A stretch of 64,000 nucleotides of DNA from positions 6,057,556 through 6,121,555 of the forward strand of contig NC_051116.1 of the NCBI RefSeq assembly GCF_014839805.1, read 5' to 3'. The stretch's first letter is position 1. The number at the start of each line of letters is the position of its first letter. The position numbers and the translations under genes were made by a program. Source of the DNA: Manduca sexta (Eukaryota > Arthropoda > Insecta > Lepidoptera > Sphingidae). Under the pieces are notes generated by a model, which was given only the letters and a program-made list of their open reading frames with translations, ran no database searches and had not been told where the DNA came from. Positions 1 to 10,300 of the stretch are shown one piece after another.

Positions 1-664
1 GAACTCACAGCGTAGTTTTGCTATGCACGCAATACAACTATACCACCGTAGCAATCGCTCTATTAAATGAATTCTTTAGCAAATATTCTCGTTCTACATA
101 TAACAAAATTGAAACAGACCGCTGTCTGTGCAATATAAATATTGATGAAAAACTAATATGGGGAGTTTTTATTAGAGCAAGAGAAACCAAAAAAACACTC
201 CTTAGAATTGATGTCTGTCTGTATGTTTGTACACGCATCACGCAAAAACTATTGCATGGAATCGAATGTAGTTACTACCGATGTATTGCCAAAGGTGTAA
301 CGTTAAATATAGGCTCCGTTTTATCCCTGGAAAGTATATAGCAGGACTTCTATACTGGAAAAAGTTTTACACTCTGTCGGAGTACGTACAAGCTAGTTAC
401 AAATATATATCTTCAATGTTATTATAAGAATGAGGATTCAGGCAAAAGAGTTTTTCCTTTTCTTCCCTCACAAGGACTATAATATAAACACATCAAATAA
501 AACAGTATTACTGTATTACGTAACTTACAAATCTACGTCGCGTTTACGACGTTGTCTATAAAACAAATAGAAAACTTGTGAGTTTGCGCGTAAAATAAAA
601 CAACTCAATGTTATCTGAGTAGTAAAAATGTATAATTGTAAATAGTAGGTAGATATTTTAACTG

Positions 665-1050
665 CCTTTTCGGATGACCTACACCACAGTCCGCCACGCG
701 ACCATGAAGGCTGAAGTCTTAGAAATGTCGAGAGAAAATCATAATATAAAAAAACGCGATTCTTCTTCTTGCGTCGATGTCCTCAATGCTGAGGGTCGTG
801 ACCTCCTACACGGATCACTTTATTCCAGACTATACAGCGCCAATGGTGCCGGTTCTCTGCAACGTGGATTGCTTCGTACATGTTGCTGTCAAGAGCGGAG
901 CGGATTTGGTCCGACCAGCGCATCGGATATCGCCTTAGAGATCTTTTACCCTGAACTTTGCCGGTAAAAAACGCGATAAAGTCCGCAAAATAGTTTTATT
1001 TTGATGTCCAACATTCGCGTAAACATAAGAAATCATTAGTACAAATGTGT
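665..1050 (+). repeat. Family D repeat D1, split by the LINE insertion
   Basis: ACCATGAAGGCTGAAGTCTT... to ATAATATAAAAAAACGCGAT at 674-760 resumes at 966 and ends CATTCGCGTAAACATAAGAA near 1030. Other copies of the same block lie at 2618, 38590, 39535 and 59460. Confidence 0.75.
761..965 (-). mobile_element. 5'-truncated LINE 3' end with target-site duplication
   Basis: On the minus strand an open frame ends at 783-785 (TGA) and encodes RWSDQIRSALDSNMYEAIH, then HHWRCIVWNKVIRVGGHDPQH. This GGHDPQH-stop ending is typical of the C terminus of insect non-LTR retrotransposon ORF2. A GAAGAAGA-type tail follows (761-771 on the + strand). The insert is flanked by a 12-bp duplication AAAAAACGCGAT (749-760 and 966-977) and lies inside a family D repeat. 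Confidence 0.82.
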
Positions 1051-1061
1051 TATTGTATACG

Positions 1062-1170
1062 CGTAGTCCTTTTATCCCTAAAGGTATAGCCAAAATCGCA
1101 ACTAGTTCACACACTTTTCGCCAGGTGTATCGGTCCCATGATGTAAGCATGCCTGTCTCTATAGGTTCTC
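1062..1170 (-). repeat. SINE A fragment (body only)
   Basis: Antisense of the SINE A body: CTTTTATCCCTAAAGG, then TCGCCAGG, then CCCATGATGTAA. The tRNA-like head is absent. Confidence 0.6.
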
Positions 1171-1490
1171 TCCGATGCAATTCTTGTGCGCTCGGTCATA
1201 CCGAATGCACGCCCGTGCGCGGAGGGACATTTGCCCCGGCCCTAGACACACAGTTCAATGTGTATAGCTCTTGGTTGTTACTACTATATTGAGGCCTATG
1301 AGGGAACATTTATTGTCCTTTTTCCCTTCGCTCATCCTAAAGGGTTCTCATCCTTCCCTCACTCATTTCCTTCGATTCGTTCTCGACTCTCCACCGGGCT
1401 CCTACAGTCTCTAATTCAGGGGATTCTAGTATCCCATTAACAGGTTTCCCCCGTTGTCGACTGCCTGCTTGCCTAACGAAAAGTCGCCGT
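1160..1490 (+). repeat. Family F repeat, copy 1
   Basis: Shared blocks with copies at 3588, 18000, 26890 and 34950: ACCGAATGCACGCCCGTG, GGGACATTTG, CACACAGTTCA, GAGGCCTATGAGG, a T/C-rich stretch, then CAGGGGATTC, GTTTCCCCCGTTGT and GACTGC. Class unknown; no coding potential seen. Confidence 0.7.
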
Positions 1491-1987
1491 ATTAATCCAG
1501 GACATATTCCACTTGTGCGCCAAATTTCATCGAAATCCGTTCAGCTGTTTCTGAGTCTTATCATTAAAACATTATCACAAACTTTTGTATTTATAATATA
1601 AGTAAGAAGATAGTAAGATTGGGTGAATGGTAATTAGATGATGATAGGTGACATTGGATGGTTATAGCCATGTCGTTGAACCTTTAACATACATAATTTT
1701 TGAAAATTTATTTCCTTTATAAAATATTTGATATAATTATTAATAATAATGATATTAATCACATTAGTAACACATACGTTAAAATCATTACATTCCACGC
1801 TTCGTAGTCAAAAAAGTATAAACTCATCAACGAAAACAACTTAACATACCTTCGTTAATAAACATATAGATGGTATTAGATGCACTCTCACACGTATTAA
1901 CATCTACCGTATGTCAGACATGACGGCCAGCTGTCACTTCAAAATAAATCTAATCAAAGCCCGCGTTCGTGATTAAGCGATTTATTA

Positions 1988-2205
1988 TATAGATCTATAA
2001 TGGAACTAGCTTTTGCTCGCGGCTCCGTGTGAAGGAGTTTACCGGGATAAAAGTCCCGCTATATATTTACCTGAGATAGCCTATAACCTTTCCAGGGTCT
2101 TAAACTATCTCCATACCAAATTTCATAAAAATCCGTTCAGTACATTTTGAGAAAATCGATCGCATACAGACAGCTTTTGTTGACTTTGTTTTATATGTAC
2201 AGATG
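1988..2205 (+). repeat. Family I repeat, short copy
   Basis: Begins ACTAGCTTTTGCTCGCGGCT and ends in AAATCCGTTCAG, GAAAATCGATCG. The 58553-59301 copy starts the same way and is longer. A fragment with AAATTTCATCGAAATCCGTTC at 1520-1560 belongs to the same group. Confidence 0.65.
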
Positions 2206-2617
2206 TTTGGTCGGTTTGCGCTGGGTTCGATCACAGAGCGAAGATTAATGTATCGTGCGCGAATATGTGAATTAAACTGTCATTTGTTATACCTGTCCGT
2301 GATGAAATTTTGAATATTTGTTTGAAATTTAACTTTATGCCCGACAAAATAAGGTTAATAAGATTAATGTGGATATTGTTTGTCGGTTAGTCATCTTCAG
2401 TGGGTTATGACATCTCTGCATAACGTAGGCTTTCCGTCGATAATGCGAGCAAAAAACCACTTGATGTTAAATTTACTTTCATAAAGTAAAACTTGTACAA
2501 AGGATAACAGAGAAGCCTCCATGATCACGGGTCGAAATCGGGAGTTGCATCCGAAAAGTCATTGTTACAATATCTACCTACATTTTACAAACATACATTT
2601 TTATGTAACTTTAGCCC

Positions 2618-2722
2618 CGTAACCATGAAGCCTGCTGTGTACGAAACCTCGGAAAAAACCGCGATAAAATGCGAAAAATAGTTTTACTTTAATGTCTAAC
2701 ATTTGCATAAACCTAAAAAATC
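2618..2722 (+). repeat. Family D repeat D2, right half
   Basis: ACCATGAAGCCTGC, AAAACCGCGATAAAATGC and TTTAATGTCTAACATTTGCG match the right half of D10 at 59460-59615. Confidence 0.7.
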
Positions 2723-3587
2723 ATTATTTTTATAACTACTTAAATCTTTAAAATACCATTACATTTAATAACATTAATATCAAGATTAACATCATGTGTA
2801 CGTCAATCAATATTCAATTTCTATCTCAATCAGTAGTTATGTTTCCGATTCAGTCAGATTGCATTATTTACATAAAAGCTAATTTTCACGGATTCCAATA
2901 CTAAACCCGCTTTGGTATGTAAAGCCACATTAACTGTTTATAGTTTAATCGGAATTATTGTGAAATAGCATACGATTTGCTACATATAAATGCGTATTAG
3001 TGGTTTGTTTGTATTCATTTATGGAGTCTTGTTTTTGTAATTACTGAGAATTGATTATAGGGTTTGAGGCAACCTCAGGGACAAACAAAACAAAACTTTA
3101 GGAATTTATTATGCATTTCATAACTCAAACAATTTATTACTACAGGCCATGCAGACAATGGTTGTGGCGCGAGCGCATCGTACCTAGTTCTGCACGCAAT
3201 GTGAGCTCTTAAAATGTTTAAAGTTCTGCAACATTTTTGATTAATGCTCTGCCCCTGTTGGACCCGATAAATGGGGGGTATCAACATTAAAACATTTTTC
3301 CAATTCGAACCAGTACTTAACGCGTTGAAACAAAGAAGTTTCCGTTGCGTGCGCTGCATAAACGATTAAAACTACGCAAAAAATATGTGTTCCTCTTAAG
3401 AAGTTTAAAAAAATATATATTATTAAACAAAGTCAGTCACGCCCGCCACATCTGTCTGCCTGTGTGAATGTGATAAAAAAAATTAACCTAATAAATTATC
3501 GATGAAATTTGGTACGGAGATAGTTTGAGACACTGGGAAGGATTATAGGCTACTTTCTATACTGAGAAATATACAGCGAGTCAGTTC
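2723..3587. other. Intronic stretch without a recognised feature
   Basis: AT-rich sequence. A family I remnant (AATTTGGTACGGAGATAG) is at about 3500-3570. I see no exon or structured RNA. Confidence 0.4.
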
Positions 3588-3785
3588 ACATTGAGGCCTA
3601 AAAAGGCTCGCGAACATTTCATGGCCTCCCCTCGTCCCATATTAAGAGTCATCGTTCCCCCACACTTCCTTCCCAGATATCCTCTCCCAACTTCCCCCAG
3701 GGCCCTGCAGTCGCAAAACCAGGGGATTCCAGTATATCCTAGGTTTCCCCCACTGTTGACTGCGGGGTCCGATACCCAAAAAGGG
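3588..3785 (+). repeat. Family F repeat, copy 2
   Basis: Starts in TTGAGGCCTAAAAAGG and runs through GGCTCGCGAACATTTC, CAGGGCCCTGCAGTCG to GGGGTCCGATACCCAAAAAG. This is the 3' part of the family. Confidence 0.7.
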
Positions 3786-4104
3786 GGTGGTTACTCCGTC
3801 ATAACTTTAATAGTAACACCTACACTAGCTATACAGCTTGCCCAGCATAAAAGCGTGAGCATTAAACAAAAGTATAACAAGAAAGTGACCGGAGCGTCGG
3901 CGTTTTAATTATTCAATGGACACCGACCGATCGAGTTAATTGTATATTTAAAACAGTCGGACTGTCCGTTGATTACGTTCGAATGAGGGGCTTTACGTAT
4001 ATGGTTTGAGGAATTTATGTTAACTGTTATTTGTTTACGAAGTTAGAACTTGTATAAATATTTAAAAATCTTATTCCCATTAACTGACGGTAGGACTGAC
4101 TCGA

Positions 4105-4250
4105 GAAAGCTTGGTGGTATATTTTATACCCGCCCAGATAGCGACAATCGAACACAAGGTGTTAAAACCCGTCATAGCCTCACGTGTATCGCGTTCCGTG
4201 ATCAGTCTGTATACCTATATCCGGTTCCAAGCCGGCATAATTGTGTTGAA
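4105..4250 (+). repeat. Family K repeat K1
   Basis: GGTGGTATATTTTATACCCG, AAGGTGTTAAAACCCG, ATCGCGTTCCGTGATCAG, CCGGTTCCA and GCCGGCATAAT are in the same order as in copies K2 (7325) and K3 (39705). Confidence 0.7.
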
Positions 4251-4394
4251 TGCCGAAGGGTAATCATTTCTCGTCAGTCGTCATTCTATTGGACCCTACT
4301 TCACTTAAAATCAGGTGCTGCGGGTCATTTTGCTGTGCACGTATTAAAAAAGTACGTAGCATTTTATGCTAGCATGTAAAGAGTTTTAGGAATA

Positions 4395-4590
4395 TATAGA
4401 GCGCACATTAAGAACATTGTCATACAAAAATGTTGCCGTCATACGACGGTTAACTCAATCTAACGTGAAATAGCAAAATACCAATGTTGTACTTCATATT
4501 TTCCATATTTTTGCACGTTCTAATGTGCATATTATTAGCATATTTTCTGTAAATATATTATTTTTATATTAACATCTAAGGACGCTGTGT
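4395..4590 (-). repeat. Family P repeat fragment, antisense
   Basis: CATTGTCATACAAA, AATAGCAAAATACCAATGT, TTAGCATATTTTCTGTAAAT and AACATCTAAGGACG are the reverse complement of 11460-11660 and 41440-41980. Confidence 0.6.
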
Positions 4591-5829
4591 GATCTCACCT
4601 TTTATTCAGGAAAAGTTGCTTCAAGTGATGCAATACCTGTTGCTATATCGTCTTAATCGTGTATTTTGTCAACAGTTTGGACACTCGTGAAGGCGTCACT
4701 ACGCATTGGTCTGATCCCACGACCCTCGGCGTGCGAGCGACGTTTCGAAGCGACAGCAGGCCGGCTGTACTGGTGCTCAGTAAGTTAAGGTAAGATATGA
4801 AGATCTTTTCAAAGACAACACAATGCAAAGTCAGTTTTTAACTCTACATTGTAGTGCTGCTTTTTTAAATTAATAGATTATTTTTTTTTATTTATGCCCA
4901 ATAGCGTAATAGGCTCGTTTCCTATTTTGAGATGGAATATAATTGGCAAAAACTGGACGCACTACATGCTCCTCTGGTTACCCCTTCAAGGATAGAGGCC
5001 TGATGTGTGTGTATACTAATGCAGACTGAAAAAATACAGACAGACAGACAGACAGACTGCAGAAGATTGTACAAATATTTCTTAGTAATCAACACATAAA
5101 CTGCTGAATGATTTTGGATCAAATTTGGCACATATGTATATACCTTTCTAGGTATAACCTACTTTTCATATCGGAGAAGTGCATCGCAAGAAGTTTAGTT
5201 TTAAGAGGTCTCGCTAGCGGGCCGAGACTAACAAACCCATGGCATTATTAGTATTCCTTACCCATTTCACTGCCCTATTATCTATCAATCAAAGAAATCC
5301 CTTTCTTACACAAATAGACATCCAATATCGCCTAACACATGTAAATCAGAGAACCGAAGTGAACCAGTTTGTTTTATTAAAAGCATTTTTATCAATCGTA
5401 TTGAATTTCTGAGCGGATTGTAATAGGATATTTTTGTTGGATTAAACGGGTTTATGGAAAGAAAAGGAAGATTGGTTTGATTCTAATATTTGGTGTTCTA
5501 TGAGAGATGATATTAGAATAGTACAGAAGTCAATAATTGAGATGCTCTCCTTAAAGATGTAGTTAAATAGTAATCAATGCTATATGTAGGGATATTGCCA
5601 GTTTCATTCTTTCAAAAGCTTTATTTTTAAAAATAGAATTCGTACAATACAAAAATCTTATCGTCTTTCATCGTAAAAACTGCCAAATTTGACAACTTAC
5701 TGACATAAGAACAAAATATGACACTGACAGCTAATAACGTAAAGGATTGCAAAGAGAATAACGAAAATTAATTACATTTTTTTTTTTCTTAAGTCTACTA
5801 TTTTCTTACTAATTATTCCGACATATATC
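4591..5829. other. Intronic stretch without a recognised feature
   Basis: Only a run of CAGA repeats (about 5036-5056) and a family I remnant (5105-5175, ATTTTGGATCAAATTTGGCA) stand out. No exon is supported. Confidence 0.4.
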
Positions 5830-5955
5830 AGTGGCGAAGGTTGAAATTTTCCATTAGGGAGAACCCGACACAATATAAATAAGTGCATGTATGAATGCGG
5901 GCTACAAGTTGTTCTAATATTAATTAGATTTTACATCAATTACAAAAGGGAAGCT
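5830..5955 (-). repeat. Family M repeat fragment
   Basis: GAACCCGACACAATATAAAT, GCATGTATGAATGCGGGCT, TTAATTAGATTTTACAT. The same block, often inverted, recurs near 25840, 43930, 52060, 60300 and 61855. Confidence 0.6.
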
Positions 5956-5973
5956 GGCAGAAATCAAGTTATA

Positions 5974-6333
5974 CAGGGTCATTTTGTCATTGTGTTACTA
6001 AATTAAACCACATAGTCGTCTTCACCTTTGCTGACATTGTGCCAAAAATCATACATTAATAATGAATAATTTGGTAGTTTAATGCGAATATGCCGTGTGC
6101 GTGGGTGTATTACTGACTGAAAGTATGATGTTGATATTGCAACAAATTCTCTTGGAGTAGTAGTAGTGGCTTTAGTGCTCTTAAAATTACTTTTTATTAA
6201 TATTTATTTTGTTCGAAATTTACGCTTTTTTATTTTACCTCTACAGTTCGGTTAATTATTGTAAAGTGTTATTCCCAAGTAGATATAATAAGTATGTGGT
6301 TTCATTTAGTAACAAAATGTCAAAATGACCCTG
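5974..6333. mobile_element. Family L inverted-repeat element, intact copy
   Basis: The ends CAGGGTCATTTTGTCATT and AATGTCAAAATGACCCTG form inverted repeats of about 45 bases, continuing through TGTTACTAAATTAAACCACAT. TATA flanks both sides and may be the target-site duplication. Internal sequence includes TCTTGGAGTAGTAGTAGTGG, shared with 12080 and 58290. Too short to encode a transposase, so a MITE-like element. Confidence 0.75.
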
Positions 6334-6354
6334 TATAAACTGTTCGCCATTGAT

Positions 6355-6425
6355 ATAATATATAAATGAATCCCTATTTCCCCTGGGCACGTCATAACTT
6401 GAGAACGACTTAACCGATTTCATTT
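6355..6425 (+). repeat. Family H fragment
   Basis: ATATAAATGAATCCCTATTT, then CCGATTTCAT, the 5' part of the element seen complete at 44107 and 13853. Confidence 0.55.
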
Positions 6426-6689
6426 ATCTTTTTTAGATTTTCTAATATTACGAAGAAGGGTTAGGGAATGAAAAATTTATAAAATTAGTTAGAAACTTTG
6501 AAAAATTTATAAAACTTAACGACTATTTAACCGCGCGTGTTTGGCAGTACGCGTGTTTGATGAATAAATTTAGCAGACAGCTGATTTTTTTAGTTTTGCA
6601 GAAATATAAAAGAAATTTATATAATTCTTCTATATGTCGCTGAACTCCTAAATCATTAAACCGATTATGATGAGATTTTTAATGTGTTT

Positions 6690-7215
6690 TCGGTTGGGTC
6701 CCTGGATAGTTTAGATTCACAGTTGGACCTGGTACCTACATTGTGTTTTAATCGGCCTGTACGATTTATCTTCTTTTTAGGACAGGACGACACCTGTCGG
6801 AGCCTCTGGTGTTCTATAAATACGAACGTAACTTTTCTTTGCCTCACTATCAAGCTTTGGAATAGTTTGCCTGAGCATGTATTCCCTCCATTCTATAATC
6901 CTGGATCCTGCCACCGTAGCGTGAAAAAACAACATAGTAGACCGTCATGATTGTGTCGAAAGACATGATGTAACTATCTGTTTTCATTTGATACTTTAGA
7001 CGGCATTGCGCTCACCAACAGCATCAGTGCAGAACCTTTGCGTGCCAAAACAAAACTAATTTATTAATGAAAAATAATGTTAGTAGACCGTCATGATTGT
7101 GTCCAATGACATGATGTAACTATCTGTTACCATTTGATACTTTAGACGGCATTGCGACCAACAGCAGCATAGCAGTACCTTTGCGTGCCAAAACAAAAAA
7201 AAAATATTAATGAAA
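6690..7215 (+). mobile_element. Degenerate LINE ORF2 tail with tandem 3' UTR duplication
   Basis: About 6838-6928 reads IKLWNSLPEHVFPPFYNPG, the (R)LWNSLPxxVFP motif found just before the ORF2 stop in many insect LINEs. It is followed by two copies of about 140 bases at a 146-base period (from 6935 and from 7081), both containing TAGACCGTCATGATTGTGTC and TTTAGACGGCATTGCG and ending in an A-rich tail. The second copy ends about 20 bases before the exon 1 acceptor. Confidence 0.7.
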
Positions 7216-7233
7216 TATATATCTTGTCAACAG

Positions 7234-7319
7234 GCCAGAAGACAGCGGGCAGTACAGATGTCGCGTGGACTTCATCAAGTCTCCAACCAAGAATACTCGG
7301 CTTAACCTCACCGTGCTTA
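7234..7319 (+). CDS. Sidestep-family exon 1 of window: end of Ig1
   Basis: Encodes residues 1-28 ([13 protein letters not shown], then a TVL strand). DSGQYRC is the F strand of a V-type Ig domain and its Cys pairs with a Cys in an upstream exon not found here. Acceptor CAACAG at 7228-7233; donor GTAAGT at 7320. The exon starts with the last base of a split codon and ends with the first base of another. The frame upstream of the acceptor closes at a TGA within about 25 bases, so an upstream exon is required. Confidence 0.92.
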
Positions 7320-10300
7320 GTAAGTATGCTTTTGTTTGCTGGTGGATATATTTTATATCCGCCTGGTAAGAGAACACCATATACAAGGTGTTAAAACCCG
7401 GCATAGTGTCCCACGTAATTGTGTCGCGTTCCGAGATCAGCTTGTGTATATCCGGTTCCAACAGGCCGGCATATTTTATCTTGTGTGACTGCCTCGGTGG
7501 CGTAGTTGTACTACATGCGTTGTACGGCAAAGCTCTGAGGTCCTGGATTCGAATCCCAGATCAAAGTGATATTTGGGTTTTTCTGCTCTGTATCGCCCCG
7601 GAGTCTGGAATTTGTGCCCGATATGGCGATTGGCTCACCCCCTGTCACATCATGGGGCGGAACATACTTGGCGAAAAGTGGGTGCCCTGGTTGCGCTTCT
7701 GCATACCCTTCGAAGATAAATGCGTGATGATGTGTGTTTTTATTTTGTGTGTGATGGTCATTATCCAGATGGATAGAAATTAAACTTGGAAAACTTCGTC
7801 CACATAGTATTTCACGGATATAGGATACAATATTTATGATAATTATTGTTACTCTCTCTTCACAGTACCACCGGAACGTCTAATTGTCCTCAACCAAGAG
7901 GGGAACGAGATACGAGGAGGAGTGCTTGGACCTTATGACGAAGGGACAGAAGTGAATTTAACCTGCGTTGCTGTTGGAGGTATGAATTTATGATTGTTCT
8001 CTTTCGGCCGCCGAGCAGCAATGCGTACTCTGCTGGCTTACGACGTTTAACATCACTTTATGGATACTCGTGGCTTTGGTCTATAAAAAAGTTTTCCGGG
8101 ATAAGAGTCTAGCTTTATATTCTCGCGGGATAAAGAGTAGCCTCACTTAGGAGAACTCAGGAGCACTCAGGAATTCAGCACTCAGTACTCAAGAGTAACT
8201 AATGTAGCTTCATATGAATGAAATAAATCAAAATGTTTTGTAGTTCCTGAGATTAGCGCGATCAAACAATTTTTTCAGATTTATATATTAATAAAGATTT
8301 GTATAATTCTGTATCTTAAAGAACTTTAACTCAAAGTTCACAAATTTCTATTCCTTTTAACTCTTAGGTTTTTAAATCATTCCTTGCGTACAAATTAAAC
8401 ATAAACCCATATTCATAAACAATACTATGAAGACGCACAGTGTCGGAAAAATCATAGTTTTCTTTGTCTTTGTTTATCTGACAGCTAATATTAATCAATC
8501 ACAACACCCTATTGCCTATGTCCTAGACCATAATTCCTAAAGCACTGAGAAACAGACTATCACAGCATTGCTCCGTACTCGACTAAGTAATGTAATTGAA
8601 TATGACCCTTCGGTACAAACAGGCAACCTCACTTATTGCAAATGCAATCGTTGTCAACAAGGATTATTTTTAATCGTGTACGAACATTTAACCCCCGTCA
8701 GCCGTCATAGAGTTTTGTTCAGGCTGGGTTAAGGAAAATTGTCCAATTTACGCGCCCAAACGTGTTGGTACATGTTGAGAGATGCAGCGATTTGTGAATT
8801 CGATATAATGTTGCATGCACTTACCCTGTGACCTTCGATATTAGGAACAGAGTCGAATGGCGGGGTTTTAGTCGGTAGGACGGTTTATATTGGCGAGTCC
8901 GGCAGAAAAAAATGTCCGTGTTAAAAAAAGGAGATATTAATAAGGTTTTGGATATTTTTTTCGATTTTAATTAAGTAAATCGGCGATGTTTACGTGGTAC
9001 GAGTGTTGTAATGTTCGACGCTCTAAAGAGAAACGGCTTTTCTACTTAGAGTTAATTATGCCTGGTAAATTGTAATAGGGTTGCCCGAAGTGAAGACTTT
9101 GGGAAGGTTATATATAAGCTTGTTTCCATCCCGGGAAAATATAGTAGGACTTTTATCCCGGAAAACTCCTTCAAGTTCAAAGTACGAAAAGCTTTTAGCG
9201 GCGTAAAGATAGACGCCGCTGTAGAAGAACAGATGGTTGCGTTCCTCTATGGAAGGGGAAGATTCCCAGTCAGGCAGATGTTGCTTGTGACCGGCCGCGG
9301 CCCATCCGACGGTTCCTATTCGGAGGTAGTATATATGCAACACATCGCTCAAATTCTGCAATCGCTATCCAGGATCGTTTTCGCCATATTGCGTGATTGC
9401 GATGCGATAAATCACTATAGTTGTGTCAATCCACCATAGGTTTTTTCGTAGTTCCGTTGATGTTGAAGAGATGGCGGTGTGTATACTAATTATACCGCCA
9501 CAAGGTAATTAAAATAAAAAAACGCCTTCAGCCCATCACTTGCCCCACAAACGCACTTGACAAGGGTCGGAGCCACGATCCCTTTGTTTTACACATTTTT
9601 TTTTTTGTTTTGTTCTCATTCGTGGCTTCCACGTCATAGTTATTTTACGTTGTTTCTGCTGTTTACCTAACCGCGATTTATGAAACGAATGCCACGTTAG
9701 TTGAAATAAATTAGGAGTTTTAATATGGTAGGTCTTTGAATTGAATTTAACCTTTTTAAATAATAATCATGTGGTCTTTTGGGTTGAATTTTGTGCCTGT
9801 TTTGATTATGTACTAGATGGGGACTTCTAAATAAAAACGGCTGCGTGGTGTAGAATACGAAGGTATAGATCATTCCAACCACGAAGACGCGCTCCACTAT
9901 TTTCCCTAATCGCATAAACCAACTCCTCCCTATCTTACTATTTGATTAATTTCGTTGCGGGATAATGACATATTAGTTTTCCCTGAGACTCGCCGAGCTT
10001 CACTGCTCGGTTGTCATACAATGCCACTGCTGATCCTTACAGGAGTTGTAGTGGTGGGTGTGAAGGTGGGAAAGTCTCTAAATCGCAAAAAAATCGCAAT
10101 TAAAATTGGAATTTATTACACAAATCTTTTGATTTATAATCCCATACTTTTTTTCTGTCATTAACGCGTTACTGCACTTACGCTATCAATTGTAGTGTGC
10201 TGCTCATGCACATAAAAACCAGAGCCAATTTAGTATTTTATAAGTATATTTGAAAACCAGGGAACTTGAATACAAAGAAAAATGCAGATATTGAAGACAA

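Noticed and set aside
3591..3908. 105-codon Pro-rich frame
   Set aside because: It is a translation of family F copy 2 and is not preserved in the other F copies.
6820..6930. Upstream Sidestep exon
   Set aside because: The GC-richer reading frame encodes LWNSLPEHVFP, a LINE ORF2 motif, not an Ig strand.
7487..7560. tRNA gene
   Set aside because: A- and B-box motifs are present, but no cloverleaf with paired acceptor stem can be formed and the sequence continues into the SINE body; the same holds for all A, B and G heads.
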